From contig CAUFXK010000010.1 in assembly GCA_959596495.1 (NCBI GenBank), positions 1 to 40,985 of the forward strand: a stretch of 40,985 bases of DNA, read 5' to 3'. Below the pieces are notes generated by a model. The model was not told the origin of the DNA. It was given only the letters and a program-made list of their open reading frames with translations, and ran no database searches. How positions within the stretch are numbered: the stretch's first letter is position 1; the number at the start of each line of letters is the position of its first letter. This DNA comes from an uncultured Collinsella sp. (lineage in GTDB: Bacteria > Actinomycetota > Coriobacteriia > Coriobacteriales > Coriobacteriaceae). Below are positions 1 to 7,057 of this stretch, piece after piece. A program made the position numbers and the translations under genes.

Positions 1-137
1 CCGATCACAACGACGACCTCGCCGCGGTCGACCGAGAGATTGATGTCGTTGAGGACGTGTAGATCGCCATAGTGCTTATCGACGTGTCTGAGCTCGATCA
101 ACGGCTGATTGCCGGTGGAAGAGGTGCTCTGTGCCAT
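1..137 (-). CDS. gluA: Amino-acid ABC transporter ATP-binding protein, N-terminal part
   Basis: Only the first 45 residues lie in the window; the gene runs off the left edge. They read as a short polar start followed by LIELRHVDKHYGDLHVLNDI and then a stretch ending VVVIG, which is the strand leading into the Walker A loop of ABC ATPases. The ATG at 135-137 follows a good AAGGAGC ribosome binding site. It lies 36 bases downstream of the second permease gene in the same direction, so it is the last visible gene of a gluB-gluC-gluD-gluA operon. The protein would hydrolyse ATP on the cytoplasmic face to power polar amino-acid import. The Walker motifs themselves are outside the window. The family is clear; glutamate as substrate is inferred from the operon. 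Confidence 0.85.
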   Translation of the reverse strand, partial: MAQSTSSTGNQPLIELRHVDKHYGDLHVLNDINLSVDRGEVVVVI

Positions 138-173
138 GGTGCTCGGCTCCTTATGACTCGAAATGGTAAAGCG

Positions 174-1007
174 TTAGCGGATGATGGTCGCGCCGGTCTT
201 GTGCGAAACGTAGATGGCGGCCTTGTTGATCGCGACGTTGATGAGGATGTAGATGACCGCGATTACCAGGTAGACCGACACGAGGGCGTCGTAGTTGGTA
301 ATGAGCACACGGGCATTTTGCATGAGGTCGGGGTAGCTCACCACATAGGCGACGGTGGTGTCTTTGACTACGACCACAAGCTGCGAAATCAACGACGGAA
401 TGATAAACCGAATAGCCTGCGGCAACACGATTTTAAAGGTGATTTTGGCCTTGGAGAGACCGAGCGCCTGGGCTGCCTCGACCTGACCGCGCGGCACGGC
501 ATTGACGCCGGCGCGGAAAATCTCGGCCAGCACGCCGGCCGCAGCGAGCGCGACAGGCAGTGTGAGCATCCAAAATGACGGTAGCGCGATCTTGTACTGG
601 GGCAGCACCAAAAAGAAGAAGTAGATGAACAGCAGGCTCGGCACGCCGCGGAAGAAATCGGTGAGCACACGGCAGACCAGCTGTAACGGCTTGATGCCGC
701 TGGTACGGCCGAGCATAAGGGCTAAGCCCAGTACCAGTGCAATGACGCCGGCGGTGAGTGCAACTTTAACGGTGCCCTCAAAGCCGGCAAGCAAGAACTT
801 CCAGGTGGTTAAGTGCGTAAAGAAATACCAATAGTGGACCGAAAGCTGGCCGGTCACATAAAAGCGCTGCAGTACCAGGACGGCGAGCGCGGCGACGGCA
901 ACAAGCGAGATGGCGGTGCCGATGCGAATCTTGGCGCGCATCTTGGGGCCGGGAGCCTCGTAGAGCGCATCGCGCATGGTAAGCGCGGAGGTGGAGTGCT
1001 TGCTCAT
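174..1007 (-). CDS. gluD: Polar amino-acid ABC transporter permease (GluD-like)
   Basis: A 277-residue inner-membrane permease of the HisM/GluD family. A cytoplasmic tail of about 28 residues precedes the first membrane helix (about 30-50), and four or more further helices follow. The EAA loop that docks on the ATPase is visible around residues 162-198 (RAGVNAVPRGQVEAAQALGL, then KIVLPQAIR). The start codon overlaps the end of gluC by four bases, so translation is probably coupled. With GluC it should form the heterodimeric channel of a glutamate/glutamine-type importer. The overhanging N-terminus is longer than in GluC, as is usual for GluD. Substrate is inferred, not shown. Confidence 0.9.
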   Translation of the reverse strand: MSKHSTSALTMRDALYEAPGPKMRAKIRIGTAISLVAVAALAVLVLQRFYVTGQLSVHYWYFFTHLTTWKFLLAGFEGTVKVALTAGVIALVLGLALMLGRTSGIKPLQLVCRVLTDFFRGVPSLLFIYFFFLVLPQYKIALPSFWMLTLPVALAAAGVLAEIFRAGVNAVPRGQVEAAQALGLSKAKITFKIVLPQAIRFIIPSLISQLVVVVKDTTVAYVVSYPDLMQNARVLITNYDALVSVYLVIAVIYILINVAINKAAIYVSHKTGATIIR

Positions 1008-1663
1008 CGGAGGATCCTCACCTTCTTATCGATGTAGTTGCCAATGTGGCTCACCACAAAGGCCGTGCCCAGGTAGCCGAGCGCCGAGATAAAGAACGCG
1101 GCGACGCCGCCGAGCGAGCGCGTGTTGATGTAGCTCACCACGCCAGTGAGCTCCTGCGGTTTAAGCGGCACCTGACTGCCGAGCGCGGTGGTAAGCATGA
1201 CGGCGATAAAGAGGTTGGTCATGGGCAGTACGCTCGAGCGCAGCGCCTGCGGAATCACGATCTTGGCGAGGATACGGCTGAAGCTCATGCCGAGCGAGCG
1301 GGCGGCTTCCACCTGGCCGACGCCGACGGTGTTGATGCCACTCATAAAGTTCTCGGAGCCAAAGGCCGAGCCCAAAAAGACCGTGGCGACGATAACGCAG
1401 GTGCGGTAGGGCAGGACGACCTTGAGCGGTGGCAGTGCGTAGACGACGATGATGAGCAGCGCGATGCCGGGGATGTTACGGAAGACCTGGACATACAGGT
1501 CGCCAAAGATGCGCAGCGGCTTGAGCGGCGACACGCGCATCACAGTGACGGCGACGGCCAGCACCATGGCGATGGCAAACGACTCAAGCGTCATGCCCCA
1601 GGTTGCTAGCAGCGCGTCGATATAGTTCTGGCCATAGAGCGACCAGAGCTCGGAGAGACTCAT
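1004..1663 (-). CDS. gluC: Polar amino-acid ABC transporter permease (GluC-like)
   Basis: A 219-residue membrane permease, the usual length for the shorter permease of this family. About five helices are visible, beginning near residue 20. The EAA loop (GINTVGVGQVEAARSLGM, then KIVIPQALR) lies around residues 110-147. The ATG at 1661-1663 follows a GGGAGG-type ribosome binding site. The gene is between gluB and gluD on the minus strand and overlaps gluD by four bases. It would pair with GluD to form the transmembrane channel. A stem-loop in the 138-base gap before it may lower its expression relative to the binding protein. Confidence 0.9.
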   Translation of the reverse strand: MSLSELWSLYGQNYIDALLATWGMTLESFAIAMVLAVAVTVMRVSPLKPLRIFGDLYVQVFRNIPGIALLIIVVYALPPLKVVLPYRTCVIVATVFLGSAFGSENFMSGINTVGVGQVEAARSLGMSFSRILAKIVIPQALRSSVLPMTNLFIAVMLTTALGSQVPLKPQELTGVVSYINTRSLGGVAAFFISALGYLGTAFVVSHIGNYIDKKVRILR

Positions 1664-1687
1664 GCGGACCTCCCGCCGATAAGGAAA

Positions 1688-1713
1688 GGGGCTCCCGTGT
1701 GTACGGAAGCCCC
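1688..1713 (-). promoter_or_regulatory. Intercistronic stem-loop between gluB and gluC
   Basis: Ten-base arms GGGGCTTCCG and CGGGAGCCCC (minus strand, one mismatch) around a six-base loop, followed on the minus strand by TTTCC rather than a long U tract. It lies after the gluB stop and just before the gluC ribosome binding site. In ABC operons such hairpins commonly act as partial terminators or 3' stabilisers that let the binding protein exceed the permeases; that role is inferred here. Confidence 0.55.
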
Positions 1714-1801
1714 GACAACTCAGTGAGGAAACAGTTTACCGCAATAAAGCGCATCATGCGTTTCCATATGGTTTCGTTGCGGCCGTTACCAGGCTCGCTG
1801 C

Positions 1802-2797
1802 CTAGGCGCCGATCTCGGGCAGCTCGGGAACATTGGTGTCGCCCGTACGGTCACCGATGCAGATCTGCCACAGCTCAGTCCAGGTGCCGTCGTCCTCGAT
1901 CTTCTTAAGGAAGTCGTTGACAAAGGCGACGCCGTCGGAATCGAGCGGCAGGCCGATGCCATAGGGCTCCTTGCTGCCGAAGGGCTTGCCGGCGATCTTG
2001 TACTTACCGGGCTCGCGGACCAGGGCGCTCTGCTGCATGTTGTTATCGATGACATAGGCGTCAACGCGACCCTGCTGGAGTGCCTGACGGGCCTCCTCGT
2101 CGGTCTTGAACTCCTGCTGGCTGGCCTTGGGGGCGAACTCCTCCAGGATGGCGGGGCCGTTGGAGCCGGACTGGACAGCGACGTTCTTATCGGCCAGGTC
2201 GTCGACGCTCTTGATGTCGTCGTTGTCGGCGAGCACCAGGATGGCCTGCTGGGTGTAGTAGTAGGGGCCGGCAAAGGAGACGAGCTTCTTGCGCTCGTCA
2301 GTGATGGTGTAGGTGGCAAAGACGGCGTCGACCTGGCCGTTCTGCAGGACGGACTCGCGCGTGTCCGAGGTCACCTGGGTGATCTCGACCTTGTTCTCGC
2401 CCAGAATGTAGTTGGACAGGAGCTGTGCGATACCGGCGTCGAATCCGCGGGTCTGACCGTCTTTCTCGTTGAGGAGGGAGAAGAGCGTGGAGGTCTGAAC
2501 GCCGCCGATCTTAAAGACGCCGGCATCCTTGACGGCCGTCGCCCAGGTGCTGGCGGCGATGGCGTCGTCATCGGCCTTGGGGCCGTTGTCGACGAGCTTG
2601 TCGAATGCCTTAGCGTCGAGCGTGGTGGAAGCCTCGGTATCTTCGGAGCTCTTGGAGGAGCCGGCGGCGGAACCCTTGTCGGCCTCGGCGCTGGTGTCGG
2701 AGCAGCCGGCAAGACCAAGGCCGGCGACGGTTGCGAAGGTGGCGGCAACGAAGCCGCGGCGGTCGAGAACGACCTGCTGGGAGAGGTTCTTGCTCAT
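1802..2797 (-). CDS. gluB: Amino-acid ABC transporter substrate-binding lipoprotein
   Basis: A 331-residue extracellular solute-binding protein of family 3 (PBPb fold). The N-terminus has a twin-arginine pair in DRRGF (residues 12-16), a hydrophobic stretch and a lipobox LAGC with the lipidated Cys at 32. That suggests export by Tat and anchoring as a lipoprotein. A Ser/Glu/Asp-rich linker follows, then the binding domain (around IGGVQTSTLFSLLNEKDG, FDAGIAQLLSNYILGE and VDAVFATYTITDERKK, the last typical of GluB/GlnH proteins). It is first in its operon, has its own promoter at 2841-2870 and a ribosome binding site AGAAAGGTG. Glutamate or a related polar amino acid is the likely ligand. Confidence 0.9.
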   Translation of the reverse strand: MSKNLSQQVVLDRRGFVAATFATVAGLGLAGCSDTSAEADKGSAAGSSKSSEDTEASTTLDAKAFDKLVDNGPKADDDAIAASTWATAVKDAGVFKIGGVQTSTLFSLLNEKDGQTRGFDAGIAQLLSNYILGENKVEITQVTSDTRESVLQNGQVDAVFATYTITDERKKLVSFAGPYYYTQQAILVLADNDDIKSVDDLADKNVAVQSGSNGPAILEEFAPKASQQEFKTDEEARQALQQGRVDAYVIDNNMQQSALVREPGKYKIAGKPFGSKEPYGIGLPLDSDGVAFVNDFLKKIEDDGTWTELWQICIGDRTGDTNVPELPEIGA

Positions 2798-2840
2798 GGG
2801 AGAACACCTTTCTCAATAAAATCCCTAGCGGTTGAGTAGA

Positions 2841-2870
2841 GTTATACCCTATCCCGCTCAGACGGGTCAA
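2841..2870 (-). promoter_or_regulatory. Predicted sigma-70-type promoter of the gluBCDA operon
   Basis: On the minus strand a -35 box TTGACC (2870-2865) and a -10 box TATAAC (2846-2841) are separated by 18 bases. They lie 44 bases upstream of the gluB start, leaving a short leader with the ribosome binding site. This is the best promoter match in the left part of the window. Confidence 0.65.
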
Positions 2871-2914
2871 CACGAAATAACTCAGAAACATACTTACCTT
2901 ATGGGTTATTGTAC

Positions 2915-2946
2915 CCACCAAAAGGGGACAGGCACCTTTGCGGTGG
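2915..2946. repeat. Palindromic intergenic repeat, GGGGACAGGCACC type (copy 1)
   Basis: Arms CCACC...AAGG and CCTT...GGTGG around the core GGGGACAGGCACC, with an imperfect stem. It is upstream of the gluB promoter. The same core with different outer arms recurs at 26095-26129, and related cores occur at 11936, 12346, 28354 and 30988. Confidence 0.6.
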
Positions 2947-2980
2947 TTTGGGCGGGTGCGGCGGCATGCCTTACTGTTTT

Positions 2981-3211
2981 GTCTCAATCTGTAACATCTG
3001 CAGCCATTTTTGCCGAGTAACTGTTACAGATTGAGATTTACAGATTGAGATTTTCTCTTCAGCGGAATTCGAATGTCTCGATCTGTAACAGTTAGACGGG
3101 CAAAAGGTCTCTATCTGTTACAGATTGAGACAAAGGTCAGGGGCAAAGACGGTTTGTCTCGATCTGTAACAGTTAGACGGGAATTCGGGCCATAGATGTT
3201 ACAGATTGAGA
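2981..3211. repeat. Cluster of direct and inverted GTCTCRATCTGTAACA repeats
   Basis: At least seven copies of one 13-16-base motif lie in 231 bases. Forward copies are at 2981-2996, 3075-3090 and 3156-3171. Inverted copies are at 3022-3036, 3038-3050 (shortened) and 3197-3211. A fused palindromic pair is at 3107-3131. A 27-base block at 3074-3100 is repeated exactly at 3155-3181, 81 bases later. No open frame covers it. It lies between the dxs-like gene's terminator and the gluB promoter. With the flanking bases this fills the gap of about 470 bases between the two genes. Confidence 0.85.
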
Positions 3212-3230
3212 TAATCGCGCCGCGAAAATA

Positions 3231-3267
3231 AAAACCTCCGCAGGGGTGCTTTCCTTGCGGAGGTTTT
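3231..3267 (-). terminator. Rho-independent terminator of the DXP synthase-like gene
   Basis: Perfect 12-base arms AAAACCTCCGCA and TGCGGAGGTTTT, followed on the minus strand by TTATTTT. It begins right after the stop codon at 3269-3271. The A/T ends make it potentially bidirectional. Confidence 0.85.
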
Positions 3268-3268
3268 C

Positions 3269-5050
3269 TTACTCGTTGAGTAGCCTTACGGCTTCGGCGG
3301 CCATGTTCTCGACCGTCATGCCGTTCTGAGCGAGCAGCTCGTTGGGGTCGTAGCGGTCGGGGAAGCCCTTGGCGATGCCGAAGGTGCGCGTGCGCAGCGG
3401 TGTGCAGGCCAGGTAGCACGCCACGCGCTCGCCCCAGCCGCCGTCCAAGATGCCGTCCTCGAGGGTGACGACAACGCGATGCTCGGCGGCAAGGCTGTCG
3501 AGGAACTCACGGTCGAGCTCAGTTGCATGGCGCGGGTTGACGAGCGTGGCCTCGATACCGTACTCGGCTGCCAAACGGTTTGCTACGCGCTCGCCCAGCT
3601 CAAAGAAATCGCCGAGCGCGAGCACTGCTACGTCGCGACCCTGGCGCACCACGTTGTAACGAACGGCGCCGTAATCGGCGTCCTCGGCAGGCGCCAAGTC
3701 GGGGCGGCTTACCAAGCCAATGCCCGGCACGCGAATCGCCACGGGATGCTCGCGGTGATCGAGCGACCAGCTCAGCATGGACAGATATTCCTCCATGCAG
3801 GTCGGCGCCAAGTAGTGCATGTTGGGAAGACCGCCCAGCATGGAAATATCAAAGAACGAGAGGTGCGTCTCGGATGTGGTGCCAAAGATCGACGCGCCAA
3901 ATACCAGGATGGTCGCCGGGGCGTCGTTGAGGCACAGGTCGTGCCACAGTTCGTCGTAGGCGCGCTGCAAAAAAGTGCCGTACACACCAAAGACCGGCTT
4001 GGCGCCCGAGCGCGCAAGCGCGGTGGCAAAGGTCACGGCATGCTCCTCGGCAATGCCCACATCGACAAACTGCTTGCCTGCCGCGGCGCGAAGCTCGGGT
4101 GTAAAGCCCATGATGTAGGGCGTGGCGGCCGTGATGCCAACGACCTGCGGATCGCGCTCGATGGCGGCGCTGAGCGCCTCGCCCGTAATGTCGGCATAGG
4201 TGCGCGGCGCAGGCTCGCTCGGATGGCCCGGGCAGAGCTTGCGCCCGGTTGCCATGTCAAACGGACCCACGTGGTGCCAGCGCTCGGGGTCGCTCTGGGC
4301 CGGCTCAAAGCCCTTGCCCTTGGCGGTGGAGACGTGCAGCACGATGGGATGATCGATATCGCGCAGCTCCTGCAGCGCGTCGACGAGGGTCAACACATCG
4401 TTGCCGGCGTCCAGATAGCGGTAGTCGAGCCCCATCGCGCGGAAAACGTTGCGCTCGCAGGTGCCGTTGCTGGCGCGCAGCTCGGCCAGATTGCGATACA
4501 GGCCACCGTGGTTTTCGGCGATGGACTGGTCGTTGTCATTGACGACGATGATCAAGTTGCTGTCGAGTTCGGCGGCATTGTTGAAGCCCTCAAACGCTAG
4601 ACCGCCCGAAAGCGAGCCGTCGCCAATGACGGTAATGACGTTGTAGATGTCGCCTGCCAGGTCGCGCGCGTGCGCCAGGCCGCAGCCCAGGCTCACCGAC
4701 GTGGAGGTATGGCCCATGGCGAACAGGTCGTGCTCGGACTCGTCGGGATTGGCAAAGCCAGAGGCCTCGCCGTAGCGTGCCGGGTCGATATAGGTATACG
4801 CGCGCCCAGTCAGCGCCTTGTGGGCGTAGGTCTGGTGCGAAACGTCAAAGACAATTTTGTCGATGGGGGAGCTAAACACGCGATGAAGCGCAACCGTAAG
4901 CTCAACGACGCCCAGGTTGGGGGCAACGTGCCCGCCGACGGCGGCGGAGCTTTCGAGGATTGCCTGACGGATCTCGCCGCAGAGCAGCGGAAGCTCGGCG
5001 CGGTCGAGAGCCTTGACGTCCTCGGGCGTTGTCGTTTGCGTAAGCAGCAT
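3269..5050 (-). CDS. dxs: 1-deoxy-D-xylulose-5-phosphate synthase-like enzyme, short type
   Basis: A 593-residue thiamine-diphosphate enzyme of the transketolase/DXS family, expected to condense pyruvate with glyceraldehyde 3-phosphate for isoprenoid and thiamine synthesis. Visible motifs are GGHVAPNLGVVELTVALH near the N-terminus, GDGSLSGG with downstream NDNDQSIAENHGG for Mg-ThDP binding, and the central pyrimidine-domain AEEHAVTFATALA with the catalytic Glu. Canonical Dxs proteins are usually 620-640 residues. This one is shorter and has FDVSHQTYAHKALTGR, FANPDESEHDLFAMGHTSTS and NNAAELDSNLIIVV, resembling a divergent DXS-like subgroup found beside true Dxs in some Firmicutes. It stands alone on its strand, with its own terminator and a LacI-style palindrome upstream. 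True DXS activity is likely but not certain. Confidence 0.8.
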   Translation of the reverse strand: MLLTQTTTPEDVKALDRAELPLLCGEIRQAILESSAAVGGHVAPNLGVVELTVALHRVFSSPIDKIVFDVSHQTYAHKALTGRAYTYIDPARYGEASGFANPDESEHDLFAMGHTSTSVSLGCGLAHARDLAGDIYNVITVIGDGSLSGGLAFEGFNNAAELDSNLIIVVNDNDQSIAENHGGLYRNLAELRASNGTCERNVFRAMGLDYRYLDAGNDVLTLVDALQELRDIDHPIVLHVSTAKGKGFEPAQSDPERWHHVGPFDMATGRKLCPGHPSEPAPRTYADITGEALSAAIERDPQVVGITAATPYIMGFTPELRAAAGKQFVDVGIAEEHAVTFATALARSGAKPVFGVYGTFLQRAYDELWHDLCLNDAPATILVFGASIFGTTSETHLSFFDISMLGGLPNMHYLAPTCMEEYLSMLSWSLDHREHPVAIRVPGIGLVSRPDLAPAEDADYGAVRYNVVRQGRDVAVLALGDFFELGERVANRLAAEYGIEATLVNPRHATELDREFLDSLAAEHRVVVTLEDGILDGGWGERVACYLACTPLRTRTFGIAKGFPDRYDPNELLAQNGMTVENMAAEAVRLLNE

Positions 5051-5174
5051 CGTTGTGGGTTACTCCATGCGAATCGAGCACCGGCGCTCCCTCGGCCGGC
5101 ACAATTGCACAAGACAGTCTCGCACATTTTGGCGTTTGATATGTGACGGCGGCGCGGTAATTCGCCAACTGGCG

Positions 5175-5192
5175 GGGCAAAACGTTTTGCCC
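5175..5192. promoter_or_regulatory. Perfect 18-bp palindrome, LacI/PurR-like operator candidate
   Basis: The sequence GGGCAAAACGTTTTGCCC is a perfect even palindrome centred on CG, the form of LacI/PurR-family operators. It lies in the 228-base divergent region between the DXS-like gene (minus) and the HD-domain gene (plus), so it could control either or both. No LacI-family regulator is encoded in the window. Confidence 0.5.
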
Positions 5193-5278
5193 GATGCCAT
5201 ACTGATAAGTTCCATGGTGATTTTATTCATTGCGTGCAGGCTGTGGCTTGCCGTCGAGAGCCGCTGGAAGGAGGCCGC

Positions 5279-5836
5279 ATGTCCGAAACCGTTCGTGCCG
5301 AGAAAATCGCGCGCGAGGTTGACTATGCCGCCCGTCAACTGGCGCAGGCGGGCCGTCTGGACCTGACGCGCGAGTTTATCCAGCATGGCGATGTGACGGT
5401 CTATGCGCATGTGACCTCGGTGGCGCGGGCAAGTCTGTCCTTTGCCGAGCGCCTGGGCCGTGCTGGCATTTCGGTCGACCGCGCCTCGCTGCTGCGCGGA
5501 GCCTTGTTACACGATTACTTTCTCTACGATTGGCATGACTCTGATCCGAGCCATCGGCTGCACGGATTTCGGCATCCATTTTTTGCCTTGGCACGTGCCG
5601 AAGAGGATTTTGAGCTGACGCCGCGCGAACGGAATATTATCGCGCGACATATGTTTCCGCTGGTGCCAGTGCCGCCGACGTGTCGCGAGGCATGGATTGT
5701 GTGCCTGGCTGATAAGTGGTGCGCGCTGCGTGAGACGGTCGCCGGCCGTCTGCCGCGCAAAGGCGGCGCGAACGATTTGAACGAGGGCTCGAGTGACGGC
5801 TCGAGTAAAGAATCGAGCGAAAAGAGGAGAGGGTAG
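5279..5836 (+). CDS. HD-domain phosphohydrolase-like protein
   Basis: A 185-residue soluble protein. The HD signature is LLHDYFLYDW (His-Asp near residues 78-79), with an upstream His in YAHVTSVA (about residue 43), a downstream His in IIARHMFPL and an Asp in CLADKWCAL. These are in the order expected for metal ligands of the HD superfamily (nucleotide or phosphate-ester hydrolases). The C-terminus is a Ser/Gly/Lys-rich tail. The ATG at 5279 was preferred to upstream starts because a strong GGAAGGAGG site precedes it by a few bases. The next gene starts four bases after its stop, so the two form an operon. The substrate cannot be read from sequence. Confidence 0.8.
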   Translation: MSETVRAEKIAREVDYAARQLAQAGRLDLTREFIQHGDVTVYAHVTSVARASLSFAERLGRAGISVDRASLLRGALLHDYFLYDWHDSDPSHRLHGFRHPFFALARAEEDFELTPRERNIIARHMFPLVPVPPTCREAWIVCLADKWCALRETVAGRLPRKGGANDLNEGSSDGSSKESSEKRRG

Positions 5837-5839
5837 ACG

Positions 5840-6859
5840 GTGGGAACCGCGATTGATATGGCATTTGACGGCGCGACACTTGCCGCCTGCCCACTCTCAG
5901 CGCTGGTACTCTCGTTTGCCTTTTACGGGTTTTGCGGCTGGGCGTGGGAGTCGACAGTCTGCGCCATGCTCAACCACGGACGCTTTGCCAACAGCGGTTT
6001 TTTGCTGGGGCCGTGTTGTCCTATCTATGGTGTGGGCGGCATAGCCTGCTGGCTTTTGCTGCGCGGGATTCCGGATGCCTCGAGCCAGTTTGTTGCCGCG
6101 GCGCTCGTATGCAGCGTGATTGAGTACGGCGTAGGCGTTTTGTTGGAAAAAACAACAGGTGCGCGCTTTTGGGATTACTCGCACCTGCCGTTTAACCTGC
6201 ACGGACGCATCTGCCTGTACTGGGCCTTCGCGTTTGGCTTGGGTGCGTTGTGCATTTGCCGTTTAGTGGAGCCGGCATTGCTGGGGCTGCTTGGCCATCT
6301 GCCGGTGCCGATTGTGCGGCTGTCCGCCTTTATCGTCGCGGTCGCGATGATGGTCGACGCGGTGTGCTCGTTGGCCAGCTGGCGCCGCCTGTCCGATCAG
6401 CTTGAGCGTGTGCGTGCCGACCTTGCCGACCGCATCAACGAGTCGCTTGCCGATGCCTCGGACTCAATGCTCGAACGTATTCCCGATTCGGCGATCGACT
6501 CGGTGGCGCAGACGCATATCCGCGGTCGCGCCGTTAACGCGTGGCTGGCCGAGCTGGGTGACGCCGCGCTCGATGCCCTGCGCGAGAAGGCTTCGATGCC
6601 GACGTTTATCTCGGATGGTGCTCGCGGCCTGGCGCTTGCTGCCCGCCGCGTTGCCGATGCCGCGCCGAGCATGTCGCGTCCGTCGCTCAGTCGTCGCCTT
6701 GCCGGCAAGCGCATGAGCCGTCCGGTGCCGAGCGTGTCACTCAGCCGTCGCGACCTGCGCTTCTTTAACGCCTTCCCGCGTCTGCGCATCAATCGCTACG
6801 AGGGCGTCATCCGAGCTACCGACCTCCGCGATCGAGCCCGCGAGCTGTTCCGGCGCTAG
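5840..6859 (+). CDS. CmpB-type (PF06541-like) integral membrane protein
   Basis: A 339-residue protein annotated in related genomes as a putative ABC transporter permease of the CmpB type, although no ATPase is nearby. The N-terminal half (about residues 15-180) has five hydrophobic helices and family-like motifs: FYGFCGWAWESTVCAML, NSGFLLGPCCPIYGVGG, EYGVGVLLEK and WDYSHLPFNLHGRICLYW. The C-terminal half is hydrophilic and Arg/Ser-rich, with predicted helices and no known fold. The GTG at 5840 follows the ribosome binding site GAGGAGAGG and comes four bases after the HD gene stop; an ATG at 5858 is an alternative. Function is unknown; linkage to an HD protein hints at a signalling or envelope role. 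Confidence 0.75.
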   Translation: MGTAIDMAFDGATLAACPLSALVLSFAFYGFCGWAWESTVCAMLNHGRFANSGFLLGPCCPIYGVGGIACWLLLRGIPDASSQFVAAALVCSVIEYGVGVLLEKTTGARFWDYSHLPFNLHGRICLYWAFAFGLGALCICRLVEPALLGLLGHLPVPIVRLSAFIVAVAMMVDAVCSLASWRRLSDQLERVRADLADRINESLADASDSMLERIPDSAIDSVAQTHIRGRAVNAWLAELGDAALDALREKASMPTFISDGARGLALAARRVADAAPSMSRPSLSRRLAGKRMSRPVPSVSLSRRDLRFFNAFPRLRINRYEGVIRATDLRDRARELFRR

Positions 6860-6965
6860 CCAGAGCGGGGCCAAGCGCGCCCTTCTCGTTCGCACGTTTC
6901 CCGTTCGTTTCGCGCCCGTTGCCGCGCCGTTTCCAAGATTGCGGCACCGTTTCCATTCGACAACG

Positions 6966-6983
6966 CGGCGTTTAACAACGCCG
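6966..6983. promoter_or_regulatory. Palindrome upstream of amt, possible operator
   Basis: Seven-base arms CGGCGTT and AACGCCG surround TAAC, 74 bases before the amt start, with a small CTGG/CCAG repeat just downstream (6987-7000). The 198-base gap between the CmpB-like gene and amt holds no gene. Nitrogen control of amt is usual, but this site matches no nitrogen-regulator consensus I know, so the role is open. Confidence 0.35.
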
Positions 6984-7057
6984 TATCTGGTCTACACCAG
7001 TTGCCCCTCGGCCGCATTATGGGCGCCGACAACGTCCATGCGACCAAGGGGGAGCGA

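Noticed and set aside
2981..3211. CRISPR array
   Set aside because: The repeats occur in both orientations, with unequal spacing and shared palindromic halves, and no cas genes are nearby.
5051..5278. A conventional sigma-70 promoter for the HD gene and the DXS-like gene
   Set aside because: Several TATA-like hexamers exist but none has an acceptable -35 at 16-18 bases, so I left the promoters unassigned.
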